A DNA stretch of 34,785 bases from Bacillota bacterium (GTDB lineage: Bacteria > Bacillota > Clostridia > Oscillospirales > Acutalibacteraceae). How positions within the stretch are numbered: position 1 is the stretch's first letter; every line of letters begins with the position of its first letter. Position numbers and translations under genes: made by a program. The stretch covers positions 1 to 34,785 of the forward strand of contig JAEWUH010000008.1 of assembly GCA_023397245.1 (NCBI GenBank). Reading direction: 5' to 3'. Positions 26,019 to 34,179 of this stretch are shown here, one piece after another. A model generated the notes under the pieces. It searched no databases. It had not been told where the DNA came from and saw only the letters and a list, made by a program, of their open reading frames with translations.

Positions 26019-26141
26019 ATGCAAGTTATAAACGCTAGTACTAAGCTAAGCAAAGAAAAAGTCCGGACGCGAATTGCGTCCAGACTCAGTCTGCTGCGGG
26101 TGATTCGCCGTCTGGATGAATCGCCAAGGAGGAATATTTAA
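26019..26141 (+). CDS. Small hypothetical open frame (40 residues)
   Basis: An ATG-started frame of 40 basic residues (11 Arg, 4 Lys) begins just after the upstream terminator and ends MSPRRNI-like as ESPRRNI. It has no good ribosome binding site (only TAGGT). It covers the GC-rich hairpin at 26060-26086. It is not recognised and may be a fragment of a lost gene or a leader region rather than a protein. Confidence 0.2.
   Translation: MQVINASTKLSKEKVRTRIASRLSLLRVIRRLDESPRRNI
26060..26086. repeat. GC-rich hairpin ahead of a strong Shine-Dalgarno
   Basis: The 11-base arms 26060-26070 and 26076-26086 pair with one mismatch (core GGACGC/GCGTCC, 5-base loop). About 40 bases later, after a near-direct repeat TGATTCGCC/TGAATCGCC (26101-26109 and 26117-26125), comes a strong AAGGAGG at 26126-26132. 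That site leads only to an 11-codon TTG frame starting at 26142. The layout resembles a leader whose original gene has been lost. Confidence 0.4.
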
Positions 26142-26298
26142 TTGGGTAAAAGTAAACAGAGAAGAAGAACTTATTGATTTCATCGAAATTAAATATTACA
26201 ATAAGTGTGTGAAATTTTTTCATGCAATTCGTATACAACTTTGTCATTTTCTTCATAAAACTGTGGCTGAAATATTGGCTTCTAAGTTATTTGCTTAA
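26116..26298 (+). CDS. Small hypothetical open frame (60 residues)
   Basis: A 60-residue frame overlaps the 40-residue frame above by 26 bases. It contains WVKVNREEELIDFIEIKYY and a more hydrophobic C-terminal half. Its ATG lies before the AAGGAGG, so that site cannot serve it. It is not recognised and has no family signature that I can name. It may be spurious. Confidence 0.2.
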   Translation: MNRQGGIFNWVKVNREEELIDFIEIKYYNKCVKFFHAIRIQLCHFLHKTVAEILASKLFA

Positions 26299-26404
26299 CA
26301 AAACTTTATATTTATATATAGGGTTATGAGCATAATCTCACCCGCAAGGTTTTCACACAAAGACGAGATTATTCATATCCTTAAATGTTTTAGGGGGATT
26401 GTTT

Positions 26405-27556
26405 ATGAAAAAGAAATACATTCGAACTAGTGAAATTAAAAAGTGGAAGCGCCTTGAGGCTATCGGTAATTTATTTCCGGTTGCCATATTTGCATGGTTG
26501 TATATTCGTCTCTGCCTAAATCGTCAGCAAGGAGATCCCGAAACTTCAAACCTAATCGTCAATGTTTTACTTCTTATTTTTGTAACCGCGATGCTCTCTA
26601 TTCCTATTATATTACTTTGGCAGGCACTTTTCCGGCAGTTAAAGCGCAATGCCATCAAACGGGCTACCTTTAAGGCGGATCTGGGCATTGATTATTACCG
26701 CGACAAGCTGGAAGGACTTTCTCCGATCGAGATTAGTATGCTCACTGATTTTAGAATTGAGCCGGAAAAGGACGTGTCCGCTCTGCTTCTTAAATATCAG
26801 ATGAAAGGTATTCTGAAGATTGACGAAAAAAACGTGCAGGTTCTTCGTCCAGATGACGCAAGCCTTTTACCGAGTGATAAACTCCTGCTCCAAGCCATTG
26901 TAGAGCATGGAGAATTATCCCATACACTTTTAGATCATCTGTCAGAATGGAAAAGTACTGCCTTCAATGAAGTGTTGCAAGGCAAGTATTTTCATAAAAA
27001 TGATCCAAATAAGGTAATAAAAATGCAAAATAAAGGGTGCCTTTTCGGGTGTTTAAGTGCGGTTTTAATGTCTATTATCATAGGGGTGGTTTTTTTTCAG
27101 ATTATAAACAGCACTCCGGTTAAATATTCCATGAATCTGATTGAAAATATGCCAAAAGAAACCGCAAATAGCGAGATAATTCATATGATTTCTACGGATC
27201 CTAATCTGGCAATGGGGTTAATGTTAATGCTATTATTAGTGCTCCTTCTAGTCTTCGCAGTCTTCTGGCCTATCGCTGCTATCATAAGTTCTACTGCCAA
27301 GGTATCCGGCATTGCAATGATAAGACGAACTGAGGAGGGAGAACAAATGACTGAGTACATTTACGCTATGAAAAATTTTCTGCACGATTTCTCCACCCTC
27401 TCTGAGGCAAGCAAAGAACAGTTAGTGCTTTGGGATGACTTCTTGATATACGCTGTTGTACTAGAGGAAAATGTACAGATTCTTCGGGACATCTTTACCC
27501 GAAAATCTCTGAAGCTGAACAATATTATTCTAAATATACACAATAAAGATTACTAA
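26405..27556 (+). CDS. DUF2207-like membrane protein
   Basis: This 383-residue protein has four likely transmembrane helices: two near the N-terminus (about 20-36 and 48-72), one near 210-232 and one near 278-305. Cytoplasmic segments recall the C-terminal half of DUF2207 (YciQ-type) proteins, notably GLSPIEISMLTDF, LLLKYQMKGIL and the final WDDFLIYAVVLEENVQILRDI. The long N-terminal extracellular domain usual in that family is absent, and no signal peptide is present. The ATG follows AGGGGGA. Function is unknown. It stands alone between two converging sugar operons, with composition and content unlike them. Confidence 0.7.
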   Translation: MKKKYIRTSEIKKWKRLEAIGNLFPVAIFAWLYIRLCLNRQQGDPETSNLIVNVLLLIFVTAMLSIPIILLWQALFRQLKRNAIKRATFKADLGIDYYRDKLEGLSPIEISMLTDFRIEPEKDVSALLLKYQMKGILKIDEKNVQVLRPDDASLLPSDKLLLQAIVEHGELSHTLLDHLSEWKSTAFNEVLQGKYFHKNDPNKVIKMQNKGCLFGCLSAVLMSIIIGVVFFQIINSTPVKYSMNLIENMPKETANSEIIHMISTDPNLAMGLMLMLLLVLLLVFAVFWPIAAIISSTAKVSGIAMIRRTEEGEQMTEYIYAMKNFLHDFSTLSEASKEQLVLWDDFLIYAVVLEENVQILRDIFTRKSLKLNNIILNIHNKDY

Positions 27557-27586
27557 CAATCACTAATTTTAAAGAGGTATTTTGAA

Positions 27587-27628
27587 ATGAAATACATTAT
27601 AATTGCCTTATCTCTTAAATTAAAATAG
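27587..27628 (+). pseudogene. Truncated gene start (13 codons) after the DUF2207-like gene
   Basis: AAAGAGG lies at good distance before an ATG that opens MKYIIIALSLKLK and then stops. The residues look like the beginning of a signal peptide or membrane helix. The frame ends about 15 bases before the terminator hairpin. It may be the 5' stub of a gene whose remainder was deleted. Confidence 0.3.
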
Positions 27629-27641
27629 ACGACACAGAAAG

Positions 27642-27669
27642 AGCCACGAAACATTTTAGTTTCGTGACC
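27642..27669 (-). terminator. Terminator of the polyol operon, copy of the hairpin at 25960
   Basis: The stem CACGAAAC/GTTTCGTG (27645-27652 with 27659-27666) has a 6-base loop. Read on the minus strand it is GGTCACGAAAC, TAAAAT, then GTTTCGTGGCTCTTTCTG, with a short T-rich tail. It lies about 60 bp past the stop of the PfkB gene at 27731. Its sense strand is nearly the same as the terminator at 25960-25999. Confidence 0.7.
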
Positions 27670-27730
27670 CTGATGGTGCGGGTGGTTCGATAACAGTATG
27701 ATTCCCAGTCAGAATTGTATTTTAATTTGT

Positions 27731-28690
27731 TCAACTGTTTAGCCTTTCATAGACTTCCTGTAAGACGGGCATGGCCGGAATGCCTCCCCGCCTCTCTACA
27801 CAAAGACTGGCAACGGCATTTCCAAATCGTGCAAAATCCGATAACCGGGAAAGAGAGAAATCTTCGATTTTTTTGCCTTCTGTGCAGATGCGGTAAAGTA
27901 CGCCGCTGCAGAAAGCGTCCCCCGCGCCGGTGGTATCCGCCGCCTTGCTTGGAATGGCAGGCTGATAATCACAGCCGTCTTTATTGACAACGTATGCGCC
28001 ATTTTTACCAAGTGTGATGAAAGCAGCCTTTACTCCGTGATCGATCAGATATTTTCCTGCCAGCTCCGGATCTTTCTCAGAGGTCAGAAGATCGGTTTCT
28101 TCGTCCGATATTTTGATAACGTCCACATACCGCAGAACAGAACGCATCCCTTCGATTGCCGCCTGCCTGCTTTTCCAAAGCGGCGCCCGGTAATTCGGGT
28201 CATAGGAAATAAGGCAGCCCGCTCTTTTAGCAATGTCCAAAGCATATAATGTCGCCGTTTTCGAAGGCTCGTTTGTCAGCGACAGAGAACCGATATGAAA
28301 GATTTTTGATTCACGGATCAGTTTTTCCGGTATTTCCTCTTTTTTCAGCATCGTATCGGCACCGGGTTTTCTTGCAAAGGAAAAGCTTCTTTCCCCTTTT
28401 TCAGAAATACTCACAAAAGCCAGAGTGGTAAAAAAATCCTTGTCAATTACAAGGGAGCCTGTGCCGATATGGTTTTGTTCCAGAACATTTTTCAAAAAAT
28501 GCCCGTGCATATCGTCCCCGACCTTGCCGATAAACGCTGTTTTCAGGCCCAGCCTGCTCAGCGCCGTCAGAACATTGGCCGGCGCGCCCCCCGGATTCTG
28601 CTCAAAAAGGCGCATTCCGGAATCGGAATTTCCTGCAAACGTAAAATCAATTAACAATTCTCCTAATGCCGCAACGTCATTCACAGGCAT
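27731..28690 (-). CDS. PfkB-family fructokinase-like kinase
   Basis: This is a 319-residue cytoplasmic kinase of the ribokinase family with fructokinase character. It has GGAPANVLTALSRLG near the N-terminus and DTTGAGDAFCSGVL with the catalytic aspartate near the C-terminus. AAGGGAGG precedes the start. It lies only two bases before ATG 28690, so the GTG at 28684, eight bases away, may be the true start. It ends an operon that begins with a sorbitol-type dehydrogenase, which would make a ketose for it to phosphorylate, for example fructose to fructose 6-phosphate. The substrate is inferred. Confidence 0.9.
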   Translation of the reverse strand: MPVNDVAALGELLIDFTFAGNSDSGMRLFEQNPGGAPANVLTALSRLGLKTAFIGKVGDDMHGHFLKNVLEQNHIGTGSLVIDKDFFTTLAFVSISEKGERSFSFARKPGADTMLKKEEIPEKLIRESKIFHIGSLSLTNEPSKTATLYALDIAKRAGCLISYDPNYRAPLWKSRQAAIEGMRSVLRYVDVIKISDEETDLLTSEKDPELAGKYLIDHGVKAAFITLGKNGAYVVNKDGCDYQPAIPSKAADTTGAGDAFCSGVLYRICTEGKKIEDFSLSRLSDFARFGNAVASLCVERRGGIPAMPVLQEVYERLNS

Positions 28691-28698
28691 TTCCTCCC

Positions 28699-29091
28699 TT
28701 ACAGCTTTTGCGCAAACTCAATTTTCTCTTCGTTTGGTCCGACTATCGTAAAAAAGTTTACGCCGTTTTCCCAAAAAGGCAGGAACTGTATCTGTTCATC
28801 CAGAAGATGAAAGTGATTATTCTGTATGAACTCAAAAACTTTCTTAATATCCGTTACATTGATGCAGATATGATCGACAGCACCCGTTTTCATGCATGCA
28901 CAATGATTCTCATAAGTCTCGAGTACCAAATTTCCGTTCTGAAGGAACGCAACCTTCTCCCTGCTTTTTTCGTTAAAGGTTTCCAGTGCAACCGAAAAAC
29001 CAATGCTTTTATAAAAAGTTATCGTTTTCGTCAAATCATTTGTCGGAATTCCAATGTGCTGAATTCCGGTGCAATAGTCTGCAAGATTCAT
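28699..29091 (-). CDS. VOC (glyoxalase/dioxygenase fold) protein
   Basis: This 130-residue protein has two beta-alpha-beta-beta-beta modules. Likely metal ligands are His in IQHIGIP, Glu in LVLETYE, His in AVDHICINV and Glu in EEKIEFAQ, the usual His/Glu pattern of the family. I chose ATG 29091, with GAGGTG five bases upstream; the ATG at 29103 lies within the binding-site stretch. It lies between the permease and the kinase genes of the polyol operon. It could act on a sugar intermediate as an epimerase or isomerase, or detoxify methylglyoxal. The reaction is unknown. Confidence 0.8.
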   Translation of the reverse strand: MNLADYCTGIQHIGIPTNDLTKTITFYKSIGFSVALETFNEKSREKVAFLQNGNLVLETYENHCACMKTGAVDHICINVTDIKKVFEFIQNNHFHLLDEQIQFLPFWENGVNFFTIVGPNEEKIEFAQKL

Positions 29092-29113
29092 TTCGCACCT
29101 CATTTAATTAATA

Positions 29114-30061
29114 TTATGCTTTCACAAGTCCCTTTTTCTGGACGCAGTCGAATCCTACCGCCAGCACTAGGATAATTCCTTCCACCACCATTTGCACATA
29201 GGAACTGATGTTGAGAAGCACCATGCCGTTTTCCAGTATTCCCATAATCATAACACCCGCCACGACGTTGGACAATTTTCCGGATCCGCCGGCCACGCTC
29301 ACTCCGCCAAGTACAACATCGGTAATAACTTTGAATTCATATCCCTTGCCAGCGGTTGGCTGACCGGAATTTGTACGTGCCAGCATTACAATACCCGCAA
29401 CGCCTGCAAAAAAGCCAGATAAAGAAAAAATCAGATATTTCACTCTTTTCACTCGGATTCCGGACAATTCAGAGGCCATTTCATTGCCGCCGAGCGCATA
29501 AAAATATCTTCCGAAATAGGTTTTGTTCAAGATAAAACCGCCGATTGCAAAAATGACGACCATTATAATAATCGGCGTCGGAATCGGCCCCAAATACCCC
29601 TGTCCAATTTGTGTAAATTCATTTGGGAAGCCGAAAATAGGCATTCCGCTCGAGATAATATAGGCAAGTCCTTCAAAAACGATCTGTGTGGCAAACGTAA
29701 CGATCAGGGACGGCATATTGAAATTAGCGACCATAAATCCATTGATAAATCCGATTCCGGTGCTGACAATCAGCGAAATCAGGATTGCAAGCCACATATT
29801 GATTCCTAATTTGACCATAGAATAGGCCGTAATAATATTAACAAAGGTAATAATCGAGCCGGTTGACAGATCGATTCCGCCGATCAATATGACGTATGTC
29901 ATTCCGACAGAAGCTATTCCAAGAATGGAAACCTGCCTTGCAATATTAAGCAGGTTTGTTACCGTCAGAAATTCCGGGCTTGAGCAGGCAAAAATAATGA
30001 ACAGGACAATTAGAACGACAAAAATGGCTTGTTCCTTCAAAATATGTATCCAATTTTTCAT
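29114..30061 (-). CDS. Sugar/polyol ABC transporter permease, RbsC-like
   Basis: This 315-residue polytopic permease of the BPD_transp_2 family carries VGMTYVILIGGIDLSTGSII, YALGGNEMASELSGI and DVVLGGVSVAGGSG. It is slightly short at the N-terminus but otherwise complete. GAGGAA precedes the ATG. It lies 4 bp after the ATPase gene and presumably forms a homodimeric channel with it. The binding protein of the system is encoded upstream, at 31873-32916. Confidence 0.92.
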   Translation of the reverse strand: MKNWIHILKEQAIFVVLIVLFIIFACSSPEFLTVTNLLNIARQVSILGIASVGMTYVILIGGIDLSTGSIITFVNIITAYSMVKLGINMWLAILISLIVSTGIGFINGFMVANFNMPSLIVTFATQIVFEGLAYIISSGMPIFGFPNEFTQIGQGYLGPIPTPIIIMVVIFAIGGFILNKTYFGRYFYALGGNEMASELSGIRVKRVKYLIFSLSGFFAGVAGIVMLARTNSGQPTAGKGYEFKVITDVVLGGVSVAGGSGKLSNVVAGVMIMGILENGMVLLNISSYVQMVVEGIILVLAVGFDCVQKKGLVKA

Positions 30062-30065
30062 GTTA

Positions 30066-31565
30066 TCATTCCTCTTTTACTGTAGATGCATAACTCATTA
30101 TGTTTTCTTGATTGAAGTTTTCTTTTTCTATTTCACCTGTCATTTTCCCCTCTGAGAGAACAATAATCCGGTCTGACATGCCCATCAATTCTTCCATCTC
30201 GGAGGAAATCAGAAGAATGGTTTTTCCTTTTTCAACAAACTCATTCATCAGCTTGTAAATTTCATATTTGGCTCCGACATCAATGCCCCTAGTAGGTTCA
30301 TCGAAAATAATCAGTTCGGAATCGGCTGCAAGCCACTTTCCAAGAATGACTTTCTGCTGATTGCCGCCGCTCAGATTTTTAACCAGCTGCTGTGAGCTCG
30401 GCGCCTTAATTCGGATGTCCTTCATATATTCTTCCGCAACGTCATTCTCATTTTTACGGTTAATCACACAAAACTTTGAAATTCTCTTATAAATCGGCAT
30501 GTTGATGTTTTTCTTTATTGACAGTCCCAAAAGCACGCCCTGCAGCTTCCTGTCCTCCGGAACCAGTGCGATTCCAAGGTCAATCGCATCTCTCGGGCTT
30601 TTCGGTGCAATCTCTTTCCCTTTTAAAAGAATGGTTCCGTCCGTTTTATGCGCAGCGCCGAAAATCATTTGTGCCAATTCCGTCCGTCCGGCCCCGACCA
30701 GTCCTCCGAGTCCCAGAATCTCCCCTTTTCGTATGGAGAAAGAGATATTTTTATCCCCGTTTCCGCTGAGGTTCCGAACCTCCAGGACGGTATCGTCACG
30801 GATACAGTTTTCTCTAATGGGAAATTTTTCCGTCAATTCCCGGCCGACCATCAGCGAAATCAGTTCATCAACATCCGTTTCCCCGGTCGCCAATGTTTTT
30901 ATGTAACTTCCGTCACGAAGTACGGTAACACGATCGGATAAGCGGAAAATTTCATCCAGCCTGTGAGAAATATATATAATCGAAACCCCGGACTCTTTCA
31001 ACCTGTCAATAATCTCAAACATATTATTGACTTCTACTTTAGTCAGGGGGGCAGATGGTTCATCCATAATCAATATTTTTGCATTCTGCTGTATCGCCTT
31101 CGCTATTTCAACCATTTGCTGGTATCCCACCGTAAGGTTCCGCACAAGCTCATTGGGATTAATGTTGATATTCAATGTTTTAAATATCTTTTTCGCTTCC
31201 CGAATCATGGCTTTCTTATCAATAACGATCCCTTTTCGTATGGATCTGCCAAGAAAAATATTTTCGGCAACCGACAGCCCGCCAACCAAATTGAATTCCT
31301 GATAAATAACGGCTATTCCATTCTTCATCGACAATTGGGGCGTCATAGAATCAAATTCTTTATTATTTACGATAATTTTTCCCGAGTCCGGTACAACAGC
31401 CCCGCTGCAGGTTTTGATTAAGGTGGATTTCCCTGCCCCGTTTTCTCCGACAAGCGCATGGATTTCTCCTTTTTTGACTTCAAGAGACACATCGTTGAGC
31501 GCTACTACGCCGGGGTATGTTTTCCTGATATGCTGCAATTGTAAAACATATTCAGAATCACTCAT
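30066..31565 (-). CDS. Sugar/polyol ABC transporter ATP-binding protein, RbsA-like
   Basis: This 499-residue ATPase has two ABC domains. The first has GENGAGKST, ILIMDEPSAPLT and YISHRLDE. The second has GLVGAGRTE, LSGGNQQKV and LIIFDEPTRGID. All motifs expected in MglA/RbsA proteins are intact. GGAAGG precedes the ATG. It is separated from the upstream binding-protein gene by a 307-bp gap holding a hairpin, so its expression is probably lower than that of the binding protein. Confidence 0.94.
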   Translation of the reverse strand: MSDSEYVLQLQHIRKTYPGVVALNDVSLEVKKGEIHALVGENGAGKSTLIKTCSGAVVPDSGKIIVNNKEFDSMTPQLSMKNGIAVIYQEFNLVGGLSVAENIFLGRSIRKGIVIDKKAMIREAKKIFKTLNININPNELVRNLTVGYQQMVEIAKAIQQNAKILIMDEPSAPLTKVEVNNMFEIIDRLKESGVSIIYISHRLDEIFRLSDRVTVLRDGSYIKTLATGETDVDELISLMVGRELTEKFPIRENCIRDDTVLEVRNLSGNGDKNISFSIRKGEILGLGGLVGAGRTELAQMIFGAAHKTDGTILLKGKEIAPKSPRDAIDLGIALVPEDRKLQGVLLGLSIKKNINMPIYKRISKFCVINRKNENDVAEEYMKDIRIKAPSSQQLVKNLSGGNQQKVILGKWLAADSELIIFDEPTRGIDVGAKYEIYKLMNEFVEKGKTILLISSEMEELMGMSDRIIVLSEGKMTGEIEKENFNQENIMSYASTVKEE

Positions 31566-31872
31566 AAAAGCCTTCCTTTCTTGTAATATAGAATGGAATA
31601 GCCACTAAGACCGTTTCATTCTAACATTAGCTTAGGACAAAATTTAAACAAAGCAAACAAAAGACAGGATAAAGCAGCAGATATTCTCATATTGTGCCGT
31701 TATCTGCTGCTTCATCATAGCTACAAATTTTATAAAATAATATTAGTCCTTATAAAGCTGAAAAACAATCTATATAGCAGCAAATCCGCATTTTAACGTT
31801 ACCCCTGCTAAGTACGGGAATCCGGCTTTTCTGTCGCGGCGTAACTGCAGCCTATGTACGAAATTGATTGGA
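31566..31872. other. 307-bp gap between binding-protein and ATPase genes
   Basis: No gene is supported here. A terminator-like stem (31672-31712) occupies the middle. A possible -10 (TATATT on the minus strand) lies about 30 bp upstream of the ATPase start, but no good -35 was found. The segment 31713-31872, directly after the binding-protein stop, has GC-richer blocks and a short GTTAC/GTAAC pairing but no riboswitch that I recognise. Confidence 0.5.
31672..31712 (-). terminator. Partial terminator or attenuator between binding protein and ATPase
   Basis: A perfect 12-bp stem (31672-31683 with 31701-31712, AAGCAGCAGATA/TATCTGCTGCTT) has a 17-base loop. On the minus strand it is followed by a T-rich stretch (TATCCTGTCTTTTGTTTG). 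Partial read-through would give much binding protein and less ATPase and permease, the usual stoichiometry. The large loop and interrupted T-run argue for incomplete termination. Confidence 0.6.
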
Positions 31873-32916
31873 TTATTTGTTGTAATATTGTTTTGCGTTG
31901 TCAACCGTTACAGGGAAGATTTCTCTGTAAACGTTTTGACTGTCAAATTTTTCACCGTTTCCAAGCTTGCTGAGCATTTTATATACTGTTTCGCCGATTA
32001 CTTTCGGAGTGCCGGTGACCATTACGGACATCCTATTTGCTTCGCCTGCAATCATAGCCGCCAGTTCCTCATTGGTGGCGTCCGCGGCAAAGATACCTAC
32101 ATCGTCGGCAATTTTTTTCGAGGACTTCAAAGCTTCATTTGCGCCGACAGCACCGCCGCCGCCGATGCAGCATACGACTTTAACATTCGGATGCGCCTGC
32201 AAAATGGTTTCCGTGGCATTGATGCCCTCCGTGGCATTAATGGACGGCTGTTGCGCAACCACTTTTGCATTGGGCGCCTTTTCCTTCAATGCGGCTAAAA
32301 TACCGTTTTCTCTTTCAAGCAGAATTGCCGTCTGAGGATAATCCAGCACTGCGACCTCGCACTTACCGTCTTTAAATTTGCTGTTTATAAATTTAGACGC
32401 CTGTTCACCGATCATGTAGCCCAGCTTCTGGTTATCGATGACCCAGTTTATATCCGTGTTTTTCATGTTGTTGTCCCAGCACATAACCTTGATTCCCGCG
32501 TCACGTGCCTGTTTGCAAACATTTTCAATCGCATTGGGATCCGACGGATTAACCATAATCACATCGCATTTGCTGCTGATATAATTCTCAATCTGTTCAA
32601 TCTGCTTCGCGGAAGTGTCGTCGCAGGACATATAGGTTAATGTGTTGCCCTCGGATTCAGCCAGTTCTTTCATCGTGGTGCACGCCACCGACCAGACCTG
32701 ATTGCTTAAGGTCTGTACCGTTATGCCGATTTTCAGCTTTTTACCGGCGGTGGTAGCCGCAGCTTCACTGGAAGCCGCCTGTTCTGTTTTTGATGCAGGC
32801 GCAGAGGCAGCGTCTGCCGCTTTTGCAGACTGGGCGCTGCTCTGGCAGCCTCCTAATACCGTTGCTGCCAAGACTACACTCGCTAAAAATGTTGACAAAG
32901 CTTTCCTTTTCATCAT
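31873..32916 (-). CDS. Sugar/polyol-binding lipoprotein, RbsB-like
   Basis: This 347-residue extracellular binding protein has a signal peptide ending in lipobox LGGC and an Ala/Ser-rich tether. It is a Peripla_BP_4 fold (KIGITVQTLSNQVWSVACTT, ISSKCDVIMVNPSDPNAIEN, IKVMCWDNNM). Two adjacent ATGs follow GGAGGAG and either could be used. It lies 61 bp after a sorbitol/xylitol-type dehydrogenase and upstream of its ATPase and permease. The ligand is probably a polyol or related sugar, inferred from the dehydrogenase. Confidence 0.92.
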   Translation of the reverse strand: MMKRKALSTFLASVVLAATVLGGCQSSAQSAKAADAASAPASKTEQAASSEAAATTAGKKLKIGITVQTLSNQVWSVACTTMKELAESEGNTLTYMSCDDTSAKQIEQIENYISSKCDVIMVNPSDPNAIENVCKQARDAGIKVMCWDNNMKNTDINWVIDNQKLGYMIGEQASKFINSKFKDGKCEVAVLDYPQTAILLERENGILAALKEKAPNAKVVAQQPSINATEGINATETILQAHPNVKVVCCIGGGGAVGANEALKSSKKIADDVGIFAADATNEELAAMIAGEANRMSVMVTGTPKVIGETVYKMLSKLGNGEKFDSQNVYREIFPVTVDNAKQYYNK

Positions 32917-32977
32917 AAACTCCTCCTAATTTTAAATATAATTCAACTATTTATATAAAATAATTGATTTAACTGGA

Positions 32978-34027
32978 TTAATCGCTGACTTTAACAACTG
33001 CTTTTACAATATCCATCTTGTTATGTATGCTTTCATCCATGGCTCTCTGAATATCATTTAATTGATAAATATTCGTGACAATACCTTTTAAATTTACCCT
33101 TCCGCTGGCGACTGCTTCAATCGCCATTGGGTATATATGCCTATAACGAAACACCGTTTTAAAGGTCAGTTCCTTATCTAGCGCGAGGCTGACCGGCAGA
33201 GTGAGTTCGCCACTTTTGCTGTAGCCGACTAATACGATCGTTCCGCCTTTTTTCGCTATATGGACAGCCTGCCTTGTTGTGATTTCCGTGCCCGCGGTTT
33301 CAATGACAAGATCGATTCCTTTGTTCCCAGTAAGTTTATTGACCGCATCAACAGCATCCTGATCTTTTCCGTTGATGACGGCTGTCGCACCAAGCTCCGA
33401 TGCTTTTGCAAGGCGGTTTGGCAAAACGTCGACCACATAAACAGTTGACACGCCCATCGCTTTCAGCGCCATCATGGATACCAGGCCAATACAGCCCGCG
33501 CCGAAAACCACCGCGGTCTGCCCGGCCTGTGCGTTTCCCTGCTTTGCCGCATGAAACCCTACCGCAAGTGGTTCGATTAAAGCGCCTTCCAGAGTGTCCA
33601 TGTTATCCGGAAGTTTAAAGCAAAGGCCCGCCTCATGGGCCACATATTCCTGAAACACTCCGTCCACAGGGGGAGTCGCAAAAAAAACTACATCCGGGCA
33701 GAGATTGTATTTGCCCTCTTTACAAAATTCACAGTGTCCGCAGGTTTTTCCGGGCTCTAAGGCAACCTTGTCGCCAATTTTCAAATGCGTCACATTTTTA
33801 CCTGTTTCCACAACCGTTCCGCTTGCCTCATGGCCAAGGACAAACGGCGGCTTTACCACATAATTCCCGATTGCACCATTTTCGTAGTAATGAAGATCGG
33901 AACCACATATTCCCACATTTTCAATTTTTACCAGCACCTCGTCATCTTTGGGTGTTGGAATATCCCTTTCAATGAAACCCATTTTGCCGATACCCTGCAT
34001 AATTGCAACTTTCATTTTCCCGTTCAT
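32978..34027 (-). CDS. Zinc-dependent polyol dehydrogenase (sorbitol/xylitol type)
   Basis: This 349-residue medium-chain dehydrogenase oxidises a polyol to a ketose with NAD+. Catalytic zinc ligands are Cys41 (GICGSDLHYYENG), His66 and Glu67 (LGHEASG). The structural zinc is held by Cys96, Cys99, Cys102 and Cys110. The nucleotide-binding loop is FGAGCIGLVSM. SDLHYYENGAIGNYVVKPPF is typical of sorbitol and xylitol dehydrogenases. AAGGAG precedes the ATG. It is the first gene of the operon and has a near-consensus promoter. The exact polyol (sorbitol, xylitol, arabinitol or other) is not decided. Confidence 0.92.
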   Translation of the reverse strand: MNGKMKVAIMQGIGKMGFIERDIPTPKDDEVLVKIENVGICGSDLHYYENGAIGNYVVKPPFVLGHEASGTVVETGKNVTHLKIGDKVALEPGKTCGHCEFCKEGKYNLCPDVVFFATPPVDGVFQEYVAHEAGLCFKLPDNMDTLEGALIEPLAVGFHAAKQGNAQAGQTAVVFGAGCIGLVSMMALKAMGVSTVYVVDVLPNRLAKASELGATAVINGKDQDAVDAVNKLTGNKGIDLVIETAGTEITTRQAVHIAKKGGTIVLVGYSKSGELTLPVSLALDKELTFKTVFRYRHIYPMAIEAVASGRVNLKGIVTNIYQLNDIQRAMDESIHNKMDIVKAVVKVSD

Positions 34028-34071
34028 ATGCTATTGCTCCTTCATCTAGTTTTGCAAACACTTTAATAAAA

Positions 34072-34085
34072 CAATTTATTAATTG
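34072..34085. promoter_or_regulatory. Inverted repeat at the start of the polyol transcript
   Basis: CAATT (34072-34076) and AATTG (34081-34085) flank a 4-base centre just downstream of the -10 of the dehydrogenase promoter. The position suits an operator for the ROK regulator encoded upstream. The arms are short and AT-rich, so chance is possible. Confidence 0.35.
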
Positions 34086-34090
34086 ATTAC

Positions 34091-34119
34091 AGTATATGTC
34101 TTCAAAAAGGAATTGTCAA
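34091..34119 (-). promoter_or_regulatory. Near-consensus sigma-A promoter of the polyol operon
   Basis: On the minus strand a perfect -35 TTGACA (34114-34119) and a -10 TATACT (34091-34096) are separated by exactly 17 bp. The dehydrogenase start codon is about 65 bp downstream. So strong a promoter normally needs a repressor, consistent with the neighbouring ROK gene. Confidence 0.85.
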
Positions 34120-34179
34120 TAACATTCTTCATAATATTTAAATTTTTTTGTGAAATTTATGTTCGTACGTGCAAAATCG

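Larger units (their letters stand above)
25844..26404. other. Gene-poor stretch with hairpins and tiny open frames
   Basis: No convincing conserved gene is seen in these 561 bases. They contain a strong terminator (25960-25999), two overlapping tiny frames, a GC-rich hairpin (26060-26086) and an imperfect inverted repeat near 26327-26375 that precedes the DUF2207-like gene. The last one pairs ATAATCTC with GAGATTAT. Confidence 0.55.

Noticed and set aside
25960..27669. Island between the repeated hairpins as an insertion sequence
   Set aside because: No transposase or recombinase was found, and no target-site duplication could be identified next to the hairpins. The hairpins work as terminators for both flanking operons.
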